Part shown: positions 59,326 through 64,000 of the stretch, in pieces | How the letters are laid out: each line of letters opens with the position of its first letter | Numbering within the stretch: the first letter of the stretch is position 1 | NCBI RefSeq assembly: GCF_022179085.1 | Contig: NZ_BPQE01000020.1 | Coordinates: 62,001 to 126,000 of the forward strand | Origin: Methylobacterium aerolatum | Lineage (GTDB): Bacteria; Pseudomonadota; Alphaproteobacteria; Rhizobiales; Beijerinckiaceae | DNA: 64,000 bases | Reading direction: 5' to 3' | Position numbers and translations under genes: made by a program | Notes under the pieces: generated by a model | Database searches by the model: none | The model's input: only the letters and a program-made list of their open reading frames with translations | Told to the model about the DNA's origin: nothing

Positions 59326-59529
59326 ATGGCCAATCCCGGAATTCCCGAGCCGCCGCCCGGCGATCTGCCGCCGCCGCCGCCCGTGCCGGACGATGATCCC
59401 GATATCGGGCCGACCGGTCCGCGCACGCCTTACCCCGTGAACGATCCCGGTGTCGGCGAACCCGGCGGGCCGGGCTCCGAGCCGGACGTCTTCCCCGGCA
59501 CGCCCACCGATCCCGGCACGCGGATGTGA
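59326..59529 (+). CDS. Small acidic proline/glycine-rich protein
   Basis: A 67-residue frame has AGGAGGG 6 bases upstream of the ATG. Pro, Gly and Asp make up most of it (PEPPPGDLPPPPPVPDDDPD), with no Cys, no hydrophobic segment and probably no fold. Its good ribosome site and clean borders support translation. I recognise no family. Confidence 0.55.
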   Translation: MANPGIPEPPPGDLPPPPPVPDDDPDIGPTGPRTPYPVNDPGVGEPGGPGSEPDVFPGTPTDPGTRM

Positions 59530-59581
59530 CGCGCGACGGGTTCGGGGCTTCGCCCGGACCCGTCAGCCCGGCTTGGTCGCC

Positions 59582-59977
59582 TCAGTGACCGCCGTGCGAG
59601 GCGCGCACGTCACGCGGCGCATTCAGGATCTCGTTCAGGCTCGTGGCGACGTGGCGGGCCTCCTCGTCCGAGAGGCGCAGCTGGAAGGGCGGGAGGGCGC
59701 CCGCTTGCAGGGCGATCACCGGCTGGCCCTGTCCGTCGGTCCCGACCTCGATGGCGGAGGACGTGACCTCGAGCATGGCGATGTCCTCGCCCATGGCCTC
59801 CGCAGTCTCCTGCTCGTCCGCCTCTTCCGGATCGTCGATCGCCGTCAGCAACTGCCCGACGGCACGCATCAGCGCGCGGGCGGCGCGGGCGTCCATCACC
59901 ACGGCCGTGGCCTGGTCGTCCTTCTGAAACGAGAGCTGGATGTTCGCACCTTCCAGCGAGACCGAAATGCCTGCCAT
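59582..59977 (-). CDS. Protein of unknown function
   Basis: The 131-residue cytoplasmic protein begins MAGISVSLEGANIQLSFQKD. It reads as alternating strands and helices: a helix ARAARALMRAVGQLLTAID, an acidic linker PEEADEQETAEAMGED, and a C-terminal DEEARHVATSLNEILNAPRDVR. No known motif was seen. ATG 59977 is used; a start 6 codons earlier is possible. It lies divergent from the RNA/cold-shock region. Confidence 0.6.
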   Translation of the reverse strand: MAGISVSLEGANIQLSFQKDDQATAVVMDARAARALMRAVGQLLTAIDDPEEADEQETAEAMGEDIAMLEVTSSAIEVGTDGQGQPVIALQAGALPPFQLRLSDEEARHVATSLNEILNAPRDVRASHGGH

Positions 59978-60091
59978 ATACCGCCCGGAACCCACCTAAG
60001 CCCTGCCGCACCATGCGAGACACGGCGCCGGGCCGGTCTCATGACGCGGATGGCGTCGCCGCGTTAAGCGGCTGTCCGCCCTTCTCTATAT

Positions 60092-60215
60092 GCACCGGTC
60101 CCCTGGCGAATCCCAGGGGTGCGGGAGGCCGCGCGACAACCGGGGATGGATTGGTTGGAACGATATGCCTTGTTGCCGCCGCAGGAGAAGCCTATCTAGG
60201 GACCTGGGGGGCACA
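60092..60215 (+). ncRNA. ssrS: Candidate 6S-like regulatory RNA
   Basis: A long-range stem is closed by GGTCCC (60097-60102) with GGGACC (60199-60204), with outer TGC/GCA pairs (60091-60093 with 60211-60213). Inside lie a small hairpin CCCCTGG/CCAGGGG (60100-60119) and a segment CAGGAGAAGCC at 60182-60192, which resembles the conserved 3' strand of the 6S bubble (GAGAAGCC in E. coli). A CTATAT box at 60086-60091 would place the RNA start near 60097. 6S RNA mimics an open promoter and holds the housekeeping RNA polymerase in stationary phase. The alternative is a structured 5' leader of the cold-shock gene. It occupies most of the 370-base gap 59978-60347. Confidence 0.5.
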
Positions 60216-60347
60216 CTTTCGAGACCGACGCTCACGCGACAGGTTCTGTGTCTCGCGCCCCGCCGCTCGGCCTAGCCAGAAAGACCGTCGTGCAGAGTGC
60301 AGACTATGTTCTGCACGCGCGACCTATGGACGAACGAGGTACACTAC

Positions 60348-60557
60348 GTGAATACCGGCACTGTGAAGTGGTTCAACGAGACCAAGGGTTACGGCTTCAT
60401 TCAGCCTGACGATGGCGGCAAGGACATCTTCGTCCACATTTCTGCCGTCGAGCGCGCTGGCATGCGCAACTTGGTCGAGGGCCAGAAGATCTCCTACGAG
60501 GTCATCCAGGACAAGCGCAGCGGTAAGGATTCCGCCGCCAACCTCCAGGCCGCCTGA
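60348..60557 (+). CDS. Cold-shock domain protein, CspA family
   Basis: The 69-residue protein has the RNA-binding motifs [18 protein letters not shown] (RNP1) and [13 protein letters not shown] (RNP2) and is the standard length. GTG 60348 is preferred because GAGG lies 9 bases upstream and the family begins at this point; the in-frame ATG upstream adds unrelated residues. Such proteins melt RNA structure as chaperones and are often controlled by their 5' leader, which here would include sequence downstream of the candidate 6S-like RNA. Confidence 0.93.
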   Translation: MNTGTVKWFNETKGYGFIQPDDGGKDIFVHISAVERAGMRNLVEGQKISYEVIQDKRSGKDSAANLQAA

Positions 60558-60709
60558 GTTTAGGTGACGCCGCGCGGGCCGCCGCCAACGGCCCGTCACG
60601 ACAGCCGTCCCGGACGAGTCCGTCGCCCGGGGCAGCAAATTGGACGAATAACGAGAAACGACGCCGAGCGCGCGAGACGCGCCGGTCCAGATAAGAACTG
60701 ATTAAACAC

Positions 60710-60937
60710 ATGCATTTCGAATTCACGCGGCGGCGTTCCAACCGCTCGCCGGTTACCGACGCGCCGACCTTCCGCGTCGGGCGTCTGGCGTCCGCCGGTC
60801 ACACCGACCGGGACATGAGCCATCTCATCGACCGTTCCTACAACTACCATTCCCCGCGCGAGCTGCACTGGCATCTCGCGGATCGCCTCGGCGTCGCGCC
60901 GAGCACCGTGTCGGTGAGGGAGAGCCGGCTGGCCTGA
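60710..60937 (+). CDS. Small basic protein of unknown function
   Basis: A 75-residue frame begins MHFEFTRRRSNRSPVTDAPT and ends with a helix-like region SPRELHWHLADRLGVAPSTV. The end could form a helix-turn-helix-like pair, but that is tentative. It has an intrinsic terminator downstream at 60994, supporting a real transcript. No family was recognised. Confidence 0.5.
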   Translation: MHFEFTRRRSNRSPVTDAPTFRVGRLASAGHTDRDMSHLIDRSYNYHSPRELHWHLADRLGVAPSTVSVRESRLA

Positions 60938-60993
60938 GCGCCGCCGGATTTCTCGACGACGACGCGCCCGGCCGAAAGGTCACGGGCGCATCC

Positions 60994-61015
60994 CGCCGGC
61001 CCTGGGCCGGCTTTT
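60994..61015 (+). terminator. Intrinsic terminator
   Basis: GCCGGCC (60994-61000) pairs with GGCCGGC (61004-61010) around CTG, followed by TTTTT. It lies 57 bases after the small gene and also faces the 3' end of the convergent phosphatase gene. Confidence 0.85.
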
Positions 61016-61043
61016 TCACATGAAGACCGGACTGTCGGGGCGC

Positions 61044-61853
61044 TCAGCCGCCCCAGGCGGTCAGCACCGCCTCGCGCAGGCCGCGGGGCAGGGCGACCAG
61101 CTCGCCATGCACCGGCTCCGCCCGGTTGTAGACGGCGGGCTCGCCGCCCAGGCTGCACACCTCGCCGCCTGCCTCCCGCAGGACGAGATCGGCGGCGGCG
61201 AGATCCCAGTCCCGCGCATTCGGCGACACCATCCCCACATCCACCGACCCTTCCGCCACGCGCGCCAAGCGCAGGGCGAGGGAGGGGATGCGCTCGATCC
61301 GCGTGAAATCGGGATCGGGACCCGCACCCTTGGTCAGCCGGTCGAGCATCGGCTTGGGACCGGTGATGCGGGCGCTGCGCAGGGCGGGCTTGGCATCAAC
61401 GGCCATGGCGGTGCCGTCCTTAAAGGCGCCCTGACCGCGGATCGCCTCGTAGGCGACGCCGAGGGCGGGAGCGTGGACGAACCCGATCAGCGGCTCGCCC
61501 CCAGCCAGCAACGCCACGGCGATCGACCAATCGTGGTGCCCCGAGAGGAAGGCGCGCGTCCCGTCGATGGGATCGACGATCCAGACGAGATCGCGGCCGA
61601 TCCGGGCGGGGTCGTCCGCCGTCTCCTCCGACAGCCATGCCGCCTTGGGCACGAGTTCGCTGAGGCGGATCTTGAGGAAGGTGTCGACAGCGACGTCCGC
61701 CTCCGTCACCGGGGAGCCCCCGGACTTGTTCCAGACCCGCGCCGAGGTCTGGCCGCCGGGCCGGAAATACGGCAGCGCGATGCTCGCCGCCTCGCGCATC
61801 ACCTCGCGAAGCTCCGGCATGAGGTGCGCCACGCTCGCGTCGGTGAGGGTCAT
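61044..61853 (-). CDS. Inositol-monophosphatase-family phosphatase (CysQ/HisN-like)
   Basis: The 269-residue Mg-dependent lithium-sensitive-type phosphatase has WLSEET near 73, WIVDPIDGTRAFLSG near 90 with the two metal aspartates, and ARDWDLAAADLVLREAGGEV near 215. The family includes inositol monophosphatase, 3'(2'),5'-bisphosphate nucleotidase (CysQ) and histidinol-phosphatase (HisN). FLSGHHDWSIAVAL is closer to CysQ/HisN than to SuhB, but the substrate is not settled. Confidence 0.88.
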   Translation of the reverse strand: MTLTDASVAHLMPELREVMREAASIALPYFRPGGQTSARVWNKSGGSPVTEADVAVDTFLKIRLSELVPKAAWLSEETADDPARIGRDLVWIVDPIDGTRAFLSGHHDWSIAVALLAGGEPLIGFVHAPALGVAYEAIRGQGAFKDGTAMAVDAKPALRSARITGPKPMLDRLTKGAGPDPDFTRIERIPSLALRLARVAEGSVDVGMVSPNARDWDLAAADLVLREAGGEVCSLGGEPAVYNRAEPVHGELVALPRGLREAVLTAWGG

Positions 61854-62232
61854 GTGGGCATCGCGATCTGTCGTCTGACACGTTCGGGCGACACGGCTCC
61901 GAAACGCCTCGGAGCGAGGCCGGATCAGGCAGATCGCGCTCTGCGGAAGGGCGGGAGAAGGCTCCCTCCCTCCGTTCTAAGCCGTAGGGTCCGGGGCCAC
62001 AAGCCGACGCCGGTGCCGCATGATGAATCGATATTGACGAGCTATCGCAATAATACGTTGAGCATTCAAGAAAGCGTTGAGCATCTCACGAGTGATGGCC
62101 GCATCCAGAATCGCTTAACGACGGTCTTTAAGGCGTACAGTGAGGTGGCCGTGCGATTTTGCTGCGCATAACGGACGATCCGACAGAGATCGCCACTTGC
62201 AGGGACCGCCTTCCGGCGACGAGGCTCGACAG
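61854..62232. other. 379-base divergent intergenic region with a direct repeat
   Basis: An AT-richer core (62020-62150) carries CGTTGAGCAT twice, at 62056-62065 and 62075-62084, in tandem one helical-turn pair apart. TTGACG at 62035-62040 could be a -35 element for the gene at 62233. No coding signal was seen. Confidence 0.45.
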
Positions 62233-62709
62233 ATGGACACGCGCACCGACCTCCATGCCCAGGACCTGCCGATGCCCGGTTTCGCCGCGTCGGCCCTCCC
62301 GGTCTGCGGCCGCCTCGCCGGGGCGTCGCCCATCGCGGGCGTGGCCCTGTGCTTCGCGGACGACGCGGCCGACCTCGTCGATGAGGACCGCTTCCTGCTC
62401 CTCCTCGTCGATCCGGCGGGGGCGACCCTGCAGAGCCTCGGCCCCTTCGCGGAGGAGGACGTGGTGGCGGTCTGGCGCGACCTCTCGATCAAGGCGGGGC
62501 TGACCCGCATGATCGTCCGGGAGGACGGCTCCGTGACGCCGGTTTCCCAGCAGATCGGCCGTCTGATGCTCGGCCGCACGCGGTTCCGCCGCCGCCATGC
62601 CGGCCTCGGCAGCCGCCGTCCCCGCTTCCTCACCCGCCGCAAGACCGGCCGCCTGCCGCCGCGCCCGCAGATCTTCCGGGGTGAGGCCGAGATCATCGCC
62701 CGCTCGTAG
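62233..62709 (+). CDS. Conserved-looking protein, possibly DUF6101
   Basis: The 158-residue protein has a globular first part with FLLLLVDPAGATLQSLGPFAEEDVVAVWRDLSIKAGLTRMIV (about 50-95) and a very basic C-terminus (GRTRFRRRHAGLGSRRPRFLTRRKTGRLPPRP). The arrangement fits the DUF6101 proteins of Hyphomicrobiales as I recall them, but that assignment is uncertain. The basic tail could bind nucleic acid. It converges with ubiA, 12 bases away. Confidence 0.6.
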   Translation: MDTRTDLHAQDLPMPGFAASALPVCGRLAGASPIAGVALCFADDAADLVDEDRFLLLLVDPAGATLQSLGPFAEEDVVAVWRDLSIKAGLTRMIVREDGSVTPVSQQIGRLMLGRTRFRRRHAGLGSRRPRFLTRRKTGRLPPRPQIFRGEAEIIARS

Positions 62710-62721
62710 GCCCAGCCCCCG

Positions 62722-63627
62722 TCAGAGCAGACCCTTCACCAGCGCGTCGGCCGTGAGGCCCGCGAACAGGATCAGACCCGCATCGCGATTCGAGCGGAAG
62801 AGCCTGAGGGCCCCGGCCCCGTCCCGCTCCCGCAGGCTGCGCACCTGCCAGCCGAGATGCCCCGCGAAGGCGGCCACCCCGCACGCTCCCACCACGCCCG
62901 CCCCGGCCCGCCACGCGGCGAGGGCGACGAGGAGCGCGGCCAGGGCGTAGCAGATCCCCACCGCTGCCTTGAGCTGGCGGCCGAACAGGCGGGCGGAGGA
63001 GCGGATCCCGGCGATCTCGTCGTCCTCGATGTCCTGCACGGCGTAGATCGTGTCGTAGCCGATCACCCAGAAAACCGTGCCCGCGTAGAGCAGCAGGGGC
63101 ACGGCATCGAGCCGCGCGAAGATCGCGGCCCAGCCCATCAGCGCGCCCCACGAGAAGGCGAGCCCCAGCACGAACTGCGGCATCGACATGATGCGCTTCA
63201 TGAAGGGGTAGACCGCCACTGGCGCCAGCGAGAACAGGCCGACGATGATCGCCGCCTCGTTGAACTGCACGAGCACCGCGAGGCCGACCAGGGCCTGCGC
63301 GATCAGGAAGAGGACGGCGTGCCGGACGCGGATCTGGCCCGAGGGGAGCGGGCGCAGGCGGGTCCGCTCGACCTGGGCGTCGAGGTCCCGGTCGGCGATG
63401 TCGTTGTAGGTCGAGCCGGCGCCGCGCATCGCCACCGCGCCGACAAGGAACAGCAGGCAGTGGACCGGATCGGGCAGGGTGCGGTCCGCCGCGATGGCCG
63501 CCAGCGCCGCCGACCACCAGCAGGGCAGGAGAAGGAGCCACCAGCCGATCGGCCGGTCGATCCGCGCGAGGCGCAGGTAGGGCCGCCAGCCCTGCGGGGC
63601 GAGGCGGTCCACCCAATGCCCAGCCAC
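62722..63627 (-). CDS. ubiA: 4-hydroxybenzoate polyprenyltransferase UbiA
   Basis: UbiA attaches the isoprenoid tail to 4-hydroxybenzoate in ubiquinone synthesis. The multi-span protein has YNDIADRDLDAQVERTRLRPLPSG near 80-100 (first Asp motif) and DTIYAVQDIEDDEIAGIRSSARLFG near 195-220 (second). GTG 63627 gives 301 residues. A CTG at 63687, overlapping the stop of the upstream gene as CTGA, would add 20 residues (LSAQPPANGAPFPDRRPADA) and a length nearer the family norm; neither has a good ribosome site. Confidence 0.93.
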   Translation of the reverse strand: MAGHWVDRLAPQGWRPYLRLARIDRPIGWWLLLLPCWWSAALAAIAADRTLPDPVHCLLFLVGAVAMRGAGSTYNDIADRDLDAQVERTRLRPLPSGQIRVRHAVLFLIAQALVGLAVLVQFNEAAIIVGLFSLAPVAVYPFMKRIMSMPQFVLGLAFSWGALMGWAAIFARLDAVPLLLYAGTVFWVIGYDTIYAVQDIEDDEIAGIRSSARLFGRQLKAAVGICYALAALLVALAAWRAGAGVVGACGVAAFAGHLGWQVRSLRERDGAGALRLFRSNRDAGLILFAGLTADALVKGLL

Positions 63628-63683
63628 CGCGTCGGCGGGGCGCCTGTCGGGAAAGGGTGCTCCGTTGGCGGGAGGCTGCGCGC

Positions 63684-64000
63684 TCAGAGCGCGCCCTGGG
63701 GCAGCTTGAAGGAGCCGCTCAGGCCGGGGCCGCCGAGGAGGCCGCCGCCGCCGCCGTTCTGCGCCTGGGCGCGGGCCTGCGCCTCCATCTTCGTGGCTTG
63801 GGCCGCGACCTTGCAGATCTGGGTGCGGATGCCCTGAACGCGCTCGTGGTCGGCCTTGAAGCCTTCGCTGAACGAATCGGGGATCGAGCACCACTCGCGG
63901 TTCGCGCTGATCCACTTCAGCCCCTCGGAGCCGTTGACGACCAGCTTGCCGAACAGCGAGCACGCCTCCTGCGGCGTCATCTTCTGCTTGGAGGTCGAGG
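63684..64000 (-). CDS. Small protein, cut by the window edge
   Basis: The frame is open to the last base of the window; ATG 63980 lies inside it, but in-frame codons continue upstream, so the true start, probably with a signal peptide, may be outside. The visible part has three cysteines (ACSLFGKL, EWCSIP, QICKVA), helical MEAQARAQAQ and a glycine-rich end GGGGGLLGGPGL. It is upstream of ubiA and its stop overlaps the possible CTG start there. I do not recognise the family. Confidence 0.6.
   Translation of the reverse strand, partial: STSKQKMTPQEACSLFGKLVVNGSEGLKWISANREWCSIPDSFSEGFKADHERVQGIRTQICKVAAQATKMEAQARAQAQNGGGGGLLGGPGLSGSFKLPQGAL

Overview
The window is chromosomal DNA of a very GC-rich aerobic anoxygenic phototroph in the Alphaproteobacteria. 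The gene content points to Methylobacterium/Methylorubrum (Hyphomicrobiales): a crtEF-bchCXYZ-pufQBALMC superoperon, an RcdA-type cell-cycle gene, a three-subunit proton-translocating transhydrogenase preceded by a Cox4-like gene, and dispersed palindromic repeats. No rRNA, tRNA, CRISPR array, insertion sequence or prophage was recognised. Genus is inferred from gene content and order; no database search was run.

Layout. 1-6372 (minus): a tightly coupled operon of two stand-alone glycosyltransferases, a glycosyltransferase/polysaccharide-deacetylase fusion, a two-domain peptide-type ABC ATPase and the start of a further gene. All junctions overlap by 1 or 4 bases. A GT87-type membrane glycosyltransferase is divergent at 6638. 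7866-21526: the photosynthesis block. crtD-crtC run leftward and crtE-crtF, bchC-X-Y-Z and puf run rightward. Two near-identical TGT-N12-ACA (PpsR/CrtJ-type) palindromes sit at 10298 and 12398. Hairpins lie in the pufQ-B, pufA-L and pufL-M gaps, and a terminator follows pufC. 21833-24923: a 50-residue DUF3096-like membrane protein and pyruvate phosphate dikinase. 25516-28340: a complete class I P450 electron chain (ferredoxin, reductase, P450). 28624-36000: envelope genes (M15-like DUF882 protein, large L,D-transpeptidase), an ABC1/UbiB-like kinase, an AT-rich islet with an orphan AbrB/MazE-like antitoxin, and ribosomal protein L31. 36074-46470: an ABC exporter, a MotA/OmpA-like pair, a class II aldolase with divergent GntR regulator, an HD-GYP protein, a CAP-domain lipoprotein, a beta-helix protein and recJ. 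46605-50178: the pnt operon. 50466-64000: a sigma-54 response regulator, oligoendopeptidase F, rcdA, a second L,D-transpeptidase, a Tat-type phosphoesterase, a DJ-1/PfpI protein, small conserved-looking proteins, a 6S-RNA-like structure upstream of a cold-shock gene, an inositol-phosphatase-family enzyme, ubiA and a truncated gene at the edge.

How the parts work together. The crt/bch/puf block makes methoxylated carotenoids and bacteriochlorophyll and builds the LH1-reaction-centre complex with its tetrahaem cytochrome. The two palindromes could let one aerobic repressor control both the carotenoid and the bchC-puf promoters. The envelope genes (two L,D-transpeptidases, the DUF882 enzyme, the OmpA-domain protein, RcdA) suggest a neighbourhood concerned with peptidoglycan and the cell cycle. 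The best candidates for something undescribed are the coupled glycosyltransferase-deacetylase-ABC operon at the left edge, the 6S-like RNA at about 60.1 kb, and the spaced, hairpin-bearing pufL-pufM junction.
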